A stretch of DNA of 64,000 nucleotides from Nymphaea colorata (GCF_008831285.2 NC_045140.1:21760370-21824369), one strand, 5' to 3'. Shown: positions 13,015 through 26,110, counted from the first letter of the stretch. A program made the numbers and translations. The notes: generated by a model from the letters alone, not told the origin.

Positions 13015-13198
13015 CAGGGGCGGAGGGAGAAATTTTTCATGAAAAAAACTTAATTAAAGTTTCTAAATTTTCACACTGGTCGAAATATCATTTTTAAACT
13101 TTTTATATAACACAAATATTTTTTTAAATTTACATATGTATTTTTTAAAAGTTAAGATGGGCCCAGGGCCTATGCAGGCCCCCCTTAGCTCCACCCTG
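13015..13198. mobile_element. hAT-type MITE with 8-bp target duplication
   Basis: A 184-bp non-autonomous element. The left end CAGGGGCGGAGGGA and the inverted right end TTAGCTCCACCCTG form imperfect terminal inverted repeats. It is flanked by TATGCTAT (13007-13014) and TATGCTAC (13199-13206), an 8-bp duplication with one mismatch, as expected of hAT insertions. The interior is AT-rich, ends with a GGGCCCAGGGCC block, and encodes nothing. Confidence 0.82.
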
Positions 13199-14363
13199 TA
13201 TGCTACTATGGTCCATGATAAATATTCCTCTTTCTATAACTCCAGGTTGCCCACACTTAGAGAATCCTGAAGGCAGGGTGAAATATTACAAATATGAAAA
13301 CCGCCTTTATGCTTGAAAATTTCATACCAGAGATGCAACTCTAGCGGTAGTAACTCCAAAGGTAGTCTGCAACAGTTCTAAACAACGTAACATTGGTGGG
13401 TCAATAAAAGCTCAGTCATCAATTTGATTTCGGTGGGTACTATTTTTCTGGACTACAAATAATGGTTACACTGCACCTTATTTGATGGGTATCCTACTTT
13501 CTACCCAAATCGTAAAGCCGCTGTGAACCCCAAAATTAATGTTCATATGGTTTGAACCAACAACTGACCTTTTACCAGCCATTAGCCTGAACCTGAGTCA
13601 TGTGAGGGCTAATCATTTTCCTTCCAAACAGATAGAAAGAAGTTATAAATGAGGTCCAAATATTAATAAGATGGTCATGTTTATGATTGAAAACATTCTT
13701 TTCAAATTTCTGGTAAAGATCACTCTTTTGGTAGAGGGAAAAATTTTCCTTGGATTGAATGAGATCTGGGGCTATGGCAAATGACAACCATTTTTTAATT
13801 GAACAAATTTCACTGCGTGGTCCGTACCACTTTTTCCCCTTTTTCCTTTTTCTGGCTAAATAAGGAATGAGGGAGCGAAAAGGGTTAATAAGAATGCAAA
13901 TAAACCTGATTCGGTTGAAATGCAGCTATTACCAGGTTTAACTAAATCCAATATTGCTTGGATGGATTCAAAGCGAAATTTGGATTTGGATATTAAAAAT
14001 AGAAAATTACATTCGCTTGATCCAATTCGATCATCCATCGAAACTGGATATCTACAGAACCAGAAAGAAATTCTTATGCCAAATTTGAATTCATTTGTCA
14101 CTCTATATCCAATTTGTCATTGAATCTGTCTATTTGGATTCAAACTGAAATTGGAGTTTGGACTAAATCTGATCAACTTTAGCATTCATGAGCAACAACC
14201 GACACTGTATATCGACAAATATGCACTGTTGCGTATATATGTGCGTATGAGGGGGCCTGTATTGCCATTTTTTTAAATTAGTAAATTAAATTATCAAAAT
14301 TTGATTTTTAAATGAAAAAAAACAATGTATCAACAATGCTTTTAAGTCTTAACCTAAGCATAT

Positions 14364-14480
14364 TGAGGGGCGTAACATAGCTGGTTAGACCGACAGAGTG
14401 GTGAAACATCACTTGTTTGTTTTATTCCTGTAGATACTACTCTTTTTATACTGCAAAAAATAGGTGCATGACGCTTAGTT
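14364..14480 (+). mobile_element. Possible degenerate SINE head
   Basis: The stretch gaggggcgtaacatagctgg, then ttagac, matches the head and A box of the SINE at 53.4 kb. The B box is weak and the 3' end cannot be placed. Confidence 0.35.
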
Positions 14481-15092
14481 ATCGGATATCTCACTCTCTA
14501 CCCAAGTCCCAGAGACTTTGGTCTTTTGAAGTCCTAACCTCGGTTGTAGTCGTTCATATATGTGCTATTTGCAGATACATATAAGAACTGAGTGCATTTA
14601 TGATCATGGATGATGAGGCCCCCTGATGCCAAGACTTGATTTCTAAGGAGGCATGGAGTTTGTACCATTCTCCACCGACGGGCTTTTGGGGGTTACCATG
14701 CCTTGCAGTACGTCTACCTTGTGAACTTACAGTCAAAGGCCCCACTTCTCATGTGTTGAGTTTATAATGTCCATTGCTTCGGCTGCTTCAAAGTTGACCC
14801 ACCTAGTTAGGTGTGTGGTGGACCTCTCCACCTCCGCCAACTTGAATGAGAATGAAATTTCGTTGTCATTCGGTTTACTGACACCATTTGCTTAAATTCT
14901 CTTTCTTTTTGGAATGGACAACGCTTCATTTGGAATGAATGTTCACACACACACACACACACATATATAATATTCCTGATATTCGTTAATATTTTTTTTT
15001 AGTCAGTTGCTTGAAAAAAAGAGAGAAGAAACGAATAGAAAACAGACCTAAATGCTAGAACCATCATGAATGATCTTGGTTTGTGTTACCAT

Positions 15093-15130
15093 TAGTGGCA
15101 GATTCAAGATTTTCTAGCTGAGGAACACTT
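15093..15130. mobile_element. Terminal fragment of a hAT-like element
   Basis: The sequence agtggcagattcaag followed by attttctagctgaggaacac matches the same terminus type as the fragments at 12.5 kb and 53.0 kb. Only one end is clear. Confidence 0.35.
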
Positions 15131-18028
15131 AGTCACCAAGGCAGGTCTAATATAGGCACTTCATGTAATTTTTGGATGAGTTGTTACATTTTAATTTTAA
15201 GTCTTCCAATAAAATTTTTAATGGTCTGGTGTGGGCAGCCGTCTATCTCGGCGGCTGGTTATGATAACAAGAATGAGAAACAATGCAAATCAATAGTACT
15301 AAATGACTAGAATAGCCATTTGTTCATCTCCGGATGCCTCACACCCTCAGCACCCATACATATATATATTTTTCTTTCTTTTTTTTTCTTAAGAAAAATT
15401 GGCGATGGAGAAAACGAAGAAGTTTTGGAATGTCTGGATATTACCAGTTTTACTATGCGCTGTTTTGTTCGTCTAGAAGAAGCTTTTTCATTGCTTCCAC
15501 TTGTATGATAAGAAACGTTAGAAGCAAAGACCGTTTTGAACTTCTCAACTTAAAAAGATTTTAAGCCAATCCGCTTACCCAGCTGCAAAACAATTTGTGG
15601 GTTTCAAGACGAGTAACTCTCACTGTCAAAACAAAAAATTAAAACATGCAGTTGATGATCAAGAGTAAGAAGTAACAATTGACTACCAGAGAGAGCGAGG
15701 TCTTAAATTCATCATATTGTGTGACATGTGATTCCTACGGTGGAGCAGTGCCGGAGGGCTTTGATGGTCGGTGTGCGTGACTTCTTTTTCATATACTTCT
15801 CTTTTCTCGCCGGCCGTTTCTCGTCCGTCCTCTTCCACGAAGAAAAAGGAAATAAGACTACAAAAATCATGTGAGAGGAATATCACGTGAAAGCAGAAAG
15901 ACCACGAGACGTCTCCAGTTTTCTTCTGCCAAAAAGGGTTTACAGGTGCCCCAACGTCAGCATCTCTGCTTGCTTCAATGGCCTTAGATTTTACAACGGT
16001 CACCTAATCACCTCTCCTCTTCACGTCACCTTCCGCACCATTTACTTAAAAATAGAGCGACCCATTTCTTGAACATTCATGCCCACTTGTACCCCATGCA
16101 GTAAAGAGTTCTTTCTCTGTTTTTTTTTTCCTTTTAAAAATATAGCTGGAAGAAATGAATGGCATTCTATCCCTGTCCTTGTCTTCAATATAAAGGGCAA
16201 CTTGGGTTCTTATGAATAAGCAGAAAAAATTTTGAAAGTTTGTGATTTTTGTCACTTTTCATGTGGCGGTACAGCACCTCGACAGTTGTTCGACTATGAC
16301 TGTGATTATGCGAGCTTTTTTCTACCTTGGCGAATGTTTCTATCTTCCTTTTGTAATAAAGAATGATATCTTAACAAAGTGAAAGTCGCGCAGGAAAAGT
16401 TTTGCTTTAGCTGCGATAAAGCGCTCGATGTGCAAAGCCCTGGTTCAGTTATCTATGATTGTGTTTACGATTAAGGGACACAGCATATGCCGTTGCTACT
16501 TGGCAAATTCAAGTAATTTTACCACAAGGCTGTAGCGATATGGGTGGCTAGGCAGCCTATTTTGAAGGGTTATTGTTTCAATTTCATGGTCCCTGTCATT
16601 CAGTACGTCAATAGGTTTCAGAGCCATTCTATCAATGATCAAGCTAATAAGCTCAAGAAGGAGGAGTATCCTTGGACCATGGAATGAACCACTCATCTTA
16701 AAAAAATACTAATTTTACCCAAAAGAACTGGTACGTAAACCCAGTTGAGAAGGTTGGCCTACAGGTTAAAGGAAGTTACGGAAAAAAAAAATGAAATTAG
16801 AAATTGAGTTTTCCAAGCATGTGAAGTGAATAAATGTGAACACCTACTTTTTTATCATTTTTTCTGTCCTCGCTTTACTTCAAATATTTAGTTTATTTAT
16901 TGTAAGTCTTTTTAAATGGTTGCGCTCCTTTAACTTTTCCCACGTCCTTTCCATTTACGGGTAAACATTATATTTCTACCCCGCTTGCAATAATCTAAGA
17001 AGACTTTGATTGACTTTGTTTAACTCAAAACTGGCCGGGGCTCCGTCGGTTAGACGATGAGTATGATTTTGGGTAGGCAGGAACAGTAGCAGTCAAACCA
17101 ATCTAAGAAGAATTGCTAGATATTTTTGGTCTGCCATGCGAAAATAGAGCAATTATTGTTTGAGAGCAACCAGTTACCAAGATTCTTCAATTTGTGGGAA
17201 CGACCTCAATAATAGATCAGAAAGCGATAATAAAAGCACCGAAAACTAGAGGAACCACAGAACCAGTAACCAGGTATCCATATGCCGCACGAAACAGCTT
17301 CAATAATACGAGTTGAATTTCTCGCACTCGAAGAGCGAAATATACGTCGATCAAACGAAGGTCTGTGCTTGCTACTTGTTGATGGTAGACGGTATTTCTC
17401 AATAATGCAGTAGACAGATCAGAAAACAACGACATCTTGTGAGCATTTTGTTTGAACAAGACAAAGGAAATAAAGTATCAGGGCTTACCAGTCCCCACAA
17501 TCCGACCGTTGGCTTGCGTTGAATGCTACGGGATCCCGAAATCAGAAATGCCTTTTTGTCATCATTCTATCCCAAAATCTTTTTTATACAAGAACGTATA
17601 AACCAACCCAAAAGTGGAAGTTGGGAATCAAGATCCTTGGCTAAAGCGGTGCCTTGTAAAAATTTTGCTTAATAGGGTAAATGCCTGCAGGACCTGGTTA
17701 TCTCACAGGTAAGGATTTCACCGAGCCATAATCTTTTAATTTATTACCGTCACAAGTGGATAGTTGGATCTGTCGGTGGGTGTTAATTAGTGCCCACCAC
17801 CTGCATTTCTTTTCTCCTGCCTTTACTCTCTCTCTCTCTCTCGCTCTCGTTCTGCAGTCTCCACCCCAATAATTGTAAACATCAATTTCTTCTTTCTCTG
17901 ATCGGCTGTTCTGAGGGGCCCCCTCCCCATAAAATTCCAGACAGTGAGCCAGCTATCCTTCCCTTGTCTTGGTGCAGGTTTGGCCACAGCTCATCTCCCC
18001 AAACCTCAATGGGAGTAATGGGTAGTCC

Positions 18029-18770
18029 ATGAGCTCTTCGGTGAGGTATAGACGAGTGAAAGACTTGGGAGAGGTCATCAAGATGTCTCGTGGGAGGTAT
18101 CAGAGCCAAGGTGGTGCCTTTGCTGGTCTTCTTGTGGTGTTGCTTCCTGTTTTCTGGCCACAACTCTTCTCTCCACTTGGTCACGCATTGCCTTCGGTCT
18201 TCTCAGTAAGCATATTCTCCTCTGTTGTTCGATCGCTGCTTCTTTCTTTTGTCTTTTTTGGGGAAGGTGAGGACACTTAAAACGGTTCGTCCTCCTCGTT
18301 TGTTCCTGTAGCGTTTCCCTTTGTTACTTGTAAAGAATGCTGTCTTCTGCATGTTATGTATTACATGTTTTCTTGCGCGTGTTCTGTTGTTTGCTTGGGA
18401 CGTGCTTCTTGGTGTTCATCTGCTAGTGGCGTATCTTGGGTGACACGCCATTAACATTTTCTTTGTTTGGGATCATTGAGTTTTCTGTTTTGAATATGCC
18501 CTTGGTGCCCTTTTTTGATGCAAGAGTGAGCCCTGACCACCGAATCTTAGGACGACAACACTATGGAAGAGCTCAGGCAGCAGAATCACAGGGTTGAAAC
18601 TTTATCCATGGTCTTCACCTTGAGACCCTTCACATTTCCCTTTCACCGTCTGCTCTTTCCCAATTTTTGCAACAGGAACTTCGTCCGTTGGGTTAAGGGT
18701 TGGACTTAATGACCTTCGAGTTTGAATGGCACAAACTTGTAGGTGACTGCCTAACCGTTGCATATTAACC

Positions 18771-18811
<41 letters not shown>

Positions 18812-21800
18812 CTTTTGCTTCAAACATGCTCGTGGTGTTAGTTATTGATGTGTCTTGTGAAAAATTCACTGTTCGGTTCTTGGTTAAATGCAATTGATAC
18901 AATGGAAATACTGTTAGGTGTAGAATTTGTCTATGCTCTAATCTTGGCTTAACTTTGATTAACTGCATCTATTGGTGGGATACCAAAATTTGCGCTCTGT
19001 TGATTGATAGATGTGCTAAAGGTCAATAGCCATCAACATTTGACAAGCAATCAAGTATCAGAGTAACAAGATTGGATGGTTATAACCTTGGTTTGGTAAT
19101 CATGAAGCAATGATTGTTTATAACAAAAGTTCCTTCCAACTTTTGTATGGTATGCAACTCCTCGTGGACGAGGATTGCATGTGTGCTTTCATATTAGCTT
19201 AACTTATTCATGTTATTCAACAGAGCAGAAGGATATGAAGTCAAATGACTACAAACATGTATTAGCACCTTGTTGGTAAATGAGGTTGCAGGTTTATGAA
19301 GTAGTGGTTCAAACTTCAAACAAGAAGAGGAGGGTGCCTAAAATGAGCCAAGTTCGTCCATTCATGAATAAATATGTCACTTAAACCATGCATACCTCAA
19401 ATTGCATTGGCTCCTTGGAGAGATAGTGGAGCATGTGAATGTTATACTTTGGTGATGGTTCATGTCACTAACATGTCTACTCAATGTGAAAAATTCACTA
19501 TTCGGTTTTTAATTAAATGCAATTGATACAATGGAATGCTGCTGGGTGTAGGATGCATCTATGCTCCATTTTTAGCTTAACTTATTGATGCTATTACAAC
19601 TGAGTGAAATGTTATGAAGCAAATTTATTACAGACATAGATTGACTCCTTGTTGGTAAATGAGTTTGTTGCTTTAGGAAGTAGTGGTTCAAACAAAAAGA
19701 GGTGGTTGCCTAGAATGAGAAAGTTTCACCACAAAGCATTCTTTGATATATGAGCTGCAGTATTTTGTCTATTTTCATCATAGGTACCTTGGAACATGTG
19801 CAACTGCTATTGTTTGTTAATTCTGGGAAATTGGTAGTTTCATCTGCACATACATACTGTCCCATTTGCTGATGATGCATTTAAGCACAATTTTACTGTT
19901 GATTTCCGCCATTGGATGGTGCAAGTATCAGAAAACACGTGGCTTAGATGATTTCCAATATATTGATGAAAGATCTCATGTTAATTTGGGAGTCCATGAT
20001 TTTGCTACCAAGAAGGCAGGAATGGTTGCTCCATGAATCTATAAAAAGTTGAGTTAAAAATGTTGATGAATTTTGCTATATCATGTAACTTGTTAGTCAC
20101 ATCAGCCTATAGTTAACTCCTCCTCTTTAACAAATGTGCATTTTTTTTTGTGGACAGTCTTGATCAGATTTGATGAAGTTGTTTGTTCTGTTTCTATACA
20201 ATTTTTATAGCAACAATTTGTCAATGTAGTGCTTATCTGATATGGGTGACATTCACAGGAATGGAAAGCGCCTAAGCCAAGGCATTTGCCTTTAATAAGG
20301 GGAGCTTTAAACCGTCCAGTAAGTGGGTGATCTTTTTCTTCTCTTTTGAATTCATGGAAGTATAATTATGTTTGAGAACTTTCTGGAGCTTAGCATATTT
20401 AAGTGCATCATTTTTTCAATACGAAAGTTTTACAGGATCTCTGGCGTGGTTTTTTTGTTTCTTCCATAGCTGAATCATTTGTCCTTGGATATCTAACATT
20501 GTTTAATTTGAGCTGATTTATGCTTCTATGTTGCTTCTCATGCTATGCAGGTGAATGGGGACCCTGACCTCTGGTCTCCCATGCCTGACAATGGATGGAG
20601 ACGTTGTGATGAACCTCAAGCCACTCGATGTATGATCTGTAGTATGATTCATTTGATGACAATAATCTGTTTCTTGGAAAATCTTGGTTAGATGCTTGAG
20701 CTCATGCGACATCTTACATATGTTCATCTTATTTCGTATAGCATTAGACACACAATCACAAGGGTTTATCCAGATTTTTCTCGATGGAGGACTAAACCAA
20801 CAGAGAATGGGGGTAAGTTATTTGCTTTTATGTTGTTAGGAATTAAAATGGATAGTTGTTACATGGCCATATCTGTATTCAGTAGTTCTGAACTTTGATA
20901 TTGTTATGACGCTTTGAACTTTGTACTTATATCTTTTTCATTCTCCTACCTGCTAGATATGTGATGCAGTTGCTGTGGCCAAGATCTTGAATGCAACCCT
21001 CGTCATCCCTTATCTTGAAGTTAATCCTGTTTGGAAAGACTCAAGGTAATCATTCTTTATCCTGTTAATATTTCTGCATCTTGCCATTATAGTGCATGCA
21101 TTTTGTACCTAAGCACAAACCTGCTGTAATTTTTTGCAGCTCATTTGGTGACATATTTGATGTGGATCACTTCATTGATGCTCTCAAGGATGACATTAAA
21201 ATAGTAAGAGAATTACCTGATGAATTTTCGTGGAGCACAAGAGAATATTATGCTACAGGAATTCGAGATACAAGGGTTAAGTCAGCGCCTCTTCATGCAT
21301 CAGCAAATTGGTATCTGGACAATGTCTTACCCATATTGCAGAGGTCAGTTTACAAGTTCAGCTGCTTTGTTTTTTCTTCAAAATAAAAAATATTGGTTCA
21401 CAATCTTGTGTTATCATTCTTTTTTATCAGTTTAAATATCTAAAAGAGAATCAGTTCACGTCATTCACTTGGAACGTTTATGCCACTAAGAACACGCAAT
21501 TACCGTAGGCCATGAAACTGCTTGTAATATTGATGTACAATAAACCAGTAGTTCTGTATGTGCAGATATGAACTTATTCAGAAAAAAGATAATTATGTAT
21601 GAGTATGTATAAGTGTACATGCACGTGCAGGCGTCAATTTGTTCATGTATTCATCTTCTTGTTTAGGATGATGTTGTGCACACATTGTCTAGGTCAATTT
21701 CTATGCTCATTCCTCTTTTCTTTACTTGAAGTGAGCATGGACAAACACACTAATGACATGTCAAATCATATGGCTGATGGTCCTTTACTCTGATAGAAGT

Positions 21801-24800
21801 TTTTGACATATGTAAAGAGAAAGGATCATTTGCAATTGGACACTATTGTGTTCTGTTTTTATCTTTACTGCTTTTATCTAATTTTTTTAATTTTGTGATT
21901 GAATTGCAACCTCTGATGATACCGTCTTTTCTGCTCACTGATAAACATGCTTTCTGTATTGAGGCTGTGGCACTATACTGGTGCATATAGACGTTAAATT
22001 CCTTATTTGATGCCCATGCCTGTTTGATGGCATCTTTATTTCATGAAAACTTGCTAGATGTCTGATATTCCTTTTTATCAACTTTTGTTGTCTCAGTCAT
22101 GGTATTGCTGCTATTTCTCCTTTCTCCCATCGGCTGGCTTTTGATAACATGCCCGTTCACATCCAGCGGTTACGGTGTAAGGTTAACTTTCAAGCTTTGA
22201 CTTTTGTCCCTCATATCAAAGCTTTGGGTGATACCCTCGTTCAACGTCTTAAGTATCAAGCTCGCAAAGATGAAGAGGGCAAGTACATTAGAGAGACCAC
22301 TGAAAAAGTGTTGGATGAGGGTTCTGGAAAATTTGTTGTTCTACACCTTCGCTTTGACAAGGTATTCTCTTTTTCCTATGCAGTTTACAGAGCTTGAATC
22401 TATGCCTTTTTTTTGGTTTAGGAAGATTTTTGTGCTGCTGAACTTAAGGTTCTTACCTGAGAGGACTAGGGAGAAATGTAGGTCCAAACTCCAATGAACC
22501 AAGTAACAAGGCGTCCTCTCAATCACATTCATGAACAGAGTGTGGAAACTTTGCCTAATATCTCTGTTGGCATATGGTTAATGTTACACGTTAGCTTCTA
22601 GTATATAGTGTGTACTCCAACTTTAGCATGAAGGATCATCTAAAATAAGAACAAGGAGAAAAGCCAACTGAGTCTCATATTCCTTGTGCTTGAGTGGGCA
22701 GAGACTTGAAGAATCTTTTTGTGAGGACATTACGTTCAAATTAGTAATACGTGTCTGTAAATCAACTTGAAACAAGGTTAATCCACACAAACTATCAGCT
22801 AACTTCCTCTGATCTCAACCAAAGAAAACTTCCAAATAGCAGCCATCTGTGTCCATTTATTTCACTGCTGGCATGACTGATCTTAGGTCACCCTTAAATG
22901 TGGTTGATGGTCACTGTGAGTATCCTAATTACTGCAAGCAGATGAAATGCAGTTCTTATGTATGAAAAAGGAATTGCTGCTGAATCTTTGCTGGAATTAG
23001 GAGCATTCTGCAACTTAGAGGAGAGGTATCTCTTGCTCTTCGACAGGCAAAATGTAATTAAAGCTGTCATGATATTTTCTAAAATTAGTCTTTTCCTAGT
23101 TAAACATATAGTATATAGTTTATTTTGACCATTATTTCTAATACTTTTTGGCCAGCTCCTTCAGAACATATCATATTAGGTTTCAAGTGCTTGTATGCCC
23201 AAATTATTATGTTATGCACATTAATTTTCTCTGCACTGACACTATACATATATTCTCCCTTATGTGTTTTGTTCATCCAAGAAGTCATCTTGAAGATGTC
23301 TATGTGTACCATCTTCTCTGCACCTTGAAGACTGGGTTTTTCTTCCCTTCCTCTGAAGCTAGCGAGATATTTGGATGTCTATCATTATATTTCCACAGTC
23401 TGAAACTGCACTGGTTAATATTCTCACTGTATTGATCAGCAAGAAAAAGTTGCTGGAAGAATACATCTTCAAAAATAGTTTTTCCAAAGATGGCAAAGGA
23501 AGAAATTTTCTATGAAATATGAACATAAACAGATCCAAATGACGCCAAAATCCATTTATGTCCTTCCTGAGCATACAGAGGGATACTAGATTCTCCAAGT
23601 TTAACCATGATATATCTTCTAATTATATGCACACTTTTTAAAAGGATTTGGCTGCGTCTAGACTTTGAATTGTAAATTTTGGCTTTCAAGTTTGAATTCC
23701 TTTAGACATGTACATAAGGAAGGAAATAGGAAGTGTGTACTTATTTCCATGCCAAAAAACGTTTGCCTACCGAATATTTGCTAACCAGTTATTTCTTAGC
23801 CCGAGCTTTATTGGAACAAATTCTGACATTTGATTCCTCGTCTAGATTTCCTAGGTTGTCAAAAGCTGCAATGGAAATACTTTGTTCTCCATCACTTTTG
23901 TTCCTTGTAAGCTCAGCCGTTAGTGACTTTCAGCCAACTTTTTATATTCACAAGCATCTTGTGTGCAATACCAGTGCTTTGGAATCTCTCTCTCTCTCTC
24001 TCCATGAAATGTATTTCAACCTCGATTTCACTACCTGAAGCTTCTTACAAAAAATTGAAAACTTCCCGTAAGTCTGTTTCTCTGTTGTCGTTTATAGCTA
24101 GCAATACCAGTGTTTTTAGCAAGTTAGATGCTATGTTTTATAGCAAAATGCAGAGACGTCACTTTATTTTCGAAGCTTTATTTCTGTTATCTGTATTGCT
24201 GACCTTTTTTGTGTTATTCTGTTCTCTGTAGAGTGCTTCCAAACGTAAATATACTATGCAAATTCTCAGCAACTGTCTTTAAGTGCAGGGATAGACTCAT
24301 TAGTTTCATCATGGTTGATCTACAGCCGAATAATTGTTGTTTACCTCTTGATTATTTTCACAGGACATGGCTGCTCATTCTGCTTGTGATTTTGGAGGTG
24401 GGAAAGCTGAGAAACTGGCACTTGCAAAATATCGTCAAGTGATTTGGCAAGGAAGAGTCTTGAACTCCCAATTTACAGATGAGGAACTGAGGAGCAAAGG
24501 ACGCTGCCCTTTGACACCAGAAGAGATAGGATTGCTGCTTGCAGCTTTAGGCTTCGACAACAGTACACGCCTTTATCTTGCTTCTTACAAGGTCTGGCCC
24601 ATTTCTTTCTCATGTTATCGTTCCATAATTCCATTTGCTTTGAAGGACAACTCTGAGAATCTTTTGACAGGTGTATGGTGGGGAAGCAAGAATCTCAACA
24701 CTGCGCAAGCTTTTCCCTTGGATGGACGATAAAAAGAGCTTGGCATCAGAAGAGGAGCTATCAAAGGTCGAAGGGAAAGCTTCTTTACTAGCTGCAGTTG

Positions 24801-25483
24801 ATTATTATGTGAGCATGCAGAGTGATATATTCATTTCAGCATCTCCAGGAAATATGCATAATGCACTGGTAAGTACATCTTTATCTTCGTTTTGTTGTGG
24901 AATTTGTTTAGGATTCACAAGCACTTGTTTTATAAGTCTGCCTTCTTGGTCGGTCTTTGTGTCTTTGTGCCTGTTTGTGAGCTTTGATCATCCTTGAGTA
25001 AGGACCACCATGCTCTGGTATAGCACAGCATTTATAATTGTTAGTGTCCCGAGGTTTCCCACCAATAATGTTGGGAAAAGGGTAAAACTTGACAGTTGAC
25101 ACTTAAAGATGATCAGAGCCAGGGTAGAAACTTGATGAAATTATGATGAAGGGATGATATGAAGCTGGGCAAAAGCAAGAACAATCAACAGAAGGAAAGT
25201 CGATTTCATAGAATATGAAAGGCAGGTGCTTGATCTATGTCAATAACATGAGCTTGCTTATTTTCTTTACAAGGTGGGACATCGTTCTTATGCAAATTTG
25301 AAGACCATTAGACCGAATATGGTGCTGTTGGGGCAACTGTTTCTGAACAAGAGCATGGAATGGATTGACTTCCAGAAGGCTGTCGTCGATGGGCACAAAA
25401 ACAGACAAGGGGAGATCAGGTTGCGGAAGCCAAATCAATCAATATATACGTACCCTATTCCAGATTGTATGTGCAGTTCGTAA
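18029..25483 (+). CDS. O-fucosyltransferase family protein (plant GT106/GT68-like), complete, 526 aa
   Basis: A Golgi-type glycosyltransferase of the plant O-fucosyltransferase family. The acceptor is not predictable here; characterised relatives act on cell-wall glycans or proteins. Exons: 18029-18205, 20259-20318, 20551-20629, 20742-20812, 20957-21045, 21140-21343, 22097-22361, 24364-24591, 24671-24868, 25274-25483; sum 527 codons with stop, all GT-AG. A short basic N-terminus and one hydrophobic segment (about residues 29-47) suggest a type II signal anchor. Family signatures are LDGGLNQQRMGICDAVAVAK (about 118-137), HLRFDKDMAAHSACDFGGG (310-328) and the C-terminal GHRSYANLKTIRPNMVLLGQ. 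The chosen start is the first in-frame ATG; Met19 is an alternative. Intron 1 (2 kb) contains a decayed internal duplication. The gene converges on the ERF gene, 180 bp away. Family assignment is secure, substrate and orthology are not. Confidence 0.93.
18777..18810. repeat. (GA)n microsatellite
   Basis: About 17 GA units in intron 1 of the glycosyltransferase gene. Confidence 0.9.
18856..19720 (+). repeat. Decayed segmental duplication in glycosyltransferase intron 1
   Basis: Copy 1 (18856-19346) and copy 2 (19485-19720) share blocks in the same order: tgtgaaaaattcact, taaatgcaattgatacaatg, agcttaacttatt, ccttgttggtaaatgag and gaagtagtggttcaaac. Copy 2 lacks about 230 bp present in copy 1, bounded there by gcttaactt direct repeats, consistent with a deletion between them. 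Confidence 0.75.
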
Positions 25484-25542
25484 TTCATAGTTGGATTCCT
25501 ATGGACCAGAGAATCATGCTTCTGTTGTTACTTCTTGCACCT

Positions 25543-25548
25543 AATAAA
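25543..25548 (+). terminator. Polyadenylation signal AATAAA of the glycosyltransferase gene
   Basis: A canonical AATAAA hexamer lies 60 bases after the TAA stop and before the (CT)n tract. Its position suits a poly(A) signal; use is inferred. Confidence 0.5.
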
Positions 25549-25585
25549 CATCATATAGTAGCTTGTGTTGTAAATCATATACGTT

Positions 25586-25587
<2 letters not shown>

Positions 25588-25623
<36 letters not shown>
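25588..25623. repeat. (CT)n microsatellite between two convergent genes
   Basis: About 17 uninterrupted CT units sit between the convergent stop codons at 25483 and 25664, so the tract probably lies in the 3' UTR of one or both transcripts. Confidence 0.9.
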
Positions 25624-25625
<2 letters not shown>

Positions 25626-25663
25626 GAAACACACACAAAACGATCATGCATGACTACCACTGT

Positions 25664-26110
25664 TCATAATTGACATAGAAATGTATCTGTCCCAATACAG
25701 ACAGGGATATCTCTGGTGCTCGCGTTTGAATGGTCACCGAACACATGATGTCTAGCCCATGCCCTGAAGTTCTCAATGACAAAACCATGTTGGTTGTTCC
25801 CAACCGAGGTGATCAACTCCAAGACGAATTCATCAATGTCGAAGGCTTGTTCTTGTTCAGGGAGATCCTGTGGGGAACTATTTACTGGGAGTTCGCTTTC
25901 TGCGGGAAAATTGGTCTTGGCTTTTGGTCCCTTCAGCCTCCTGGCAGCAGAATCATAAGCTTTCGCAGCTTCTTCAGCTGTATCAAATGTACCGAGCCAG
26001 TGCCTCCTCTTGCTGGCACAGTCTCTTATTTCAGCCGAGAACCTTCCCCATGGCCGTCTCCTCACTCCTCTGTAGCCGGTGCTATTTCTCTGTGATGTTT
26101 TGGTTTCCAT
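25664..26110 (-). CDS. AP2/ERF-domain transcription factor, single domain, 148 aa, intronless
   Basis: A plant-specific DNA-binding factor of the ERF family, expected in the nucleus and binding GCC-box or related elements. One AP2/ERF domain spans about residues 13-69: [18 protein letters not shown], then [17 protein letters not shown], then the Ala/Lys-rich end of the domain. The WLG and AEIRD motifs are intact. The [10 protein letters not shown] stretch resembles LEP/ESR-like ERFs (group VIII), but I see no EAR motif, so the subgroup is open. The C-terminus has a short acidic patch ([11 protein letters not shown]) and no recognised motif. I chose the Met at 26110 (METKTSQRN) over an in-frame Met 19 codons upstream (26167) because the extra residues are hydrophobic and Cys-rich, unlike ERF N-termini. 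The ORF is uninterrupted, as is usual in this family. Its 3' end faces the glycosyltransferase gene. Confidence 0.9.
   Translation of the reverse strand: METKTSQRNSTGYRGVRRRPWGRFSAEIRDCASKRRHWLGTFDTAEEAAKAYDSAARRLKGPKAKTNFPAESELPVNSSPQDLPEQEQAFDIDEFVLELITSVGNNQHGFVIENFRAWARHHVFGDHSNASTRDIPVCIGTDTFLCQL

Larger units (their letters stand above)
9225..18028. other. Gene-poor region between SF3B4 and the glycosyltransferase
   Basis: The left edge is the SF3B4 5' flank. Beyond it I find only transposon remains (SINE at 10.5 kb, MITE at 13.0 kb, fragments at 12.5, 14.4 and 15.1 kb), the foldback near 10.1 kb, a (CA)n run near 14.95 kb and a CT-rich stretch at 17826-17842, probably in the glycosyltransferase 5' UTR or promoter. 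Short ORFs such as those at 15683-16003 and 17217-17459 (minus) match no family I know. Confidence 0.6.

Noticed and set aside
15683..16003. 106-codon minus-strand ORF
   Set aside because: No domain, signal peptide or repeat worth calling, in a region full of transposon remains.
17036..17110. ggggctccgtcggttagac block as another SINE head
   Set aside because: It lacks the TAGCNNAGCTGG A box and any B box or shared 3' block, so the likeness to the 14.4-kb head is too short.
20692..20898. 68-codon ORF reading YPDFSRWRTKPTENGG in the glycosyltransferase gene
   Set aside because: The frame one base over gives GFIQIFLDGGLNQQRMG, the conserved family motif, and joins the neighbouring exons in frame.
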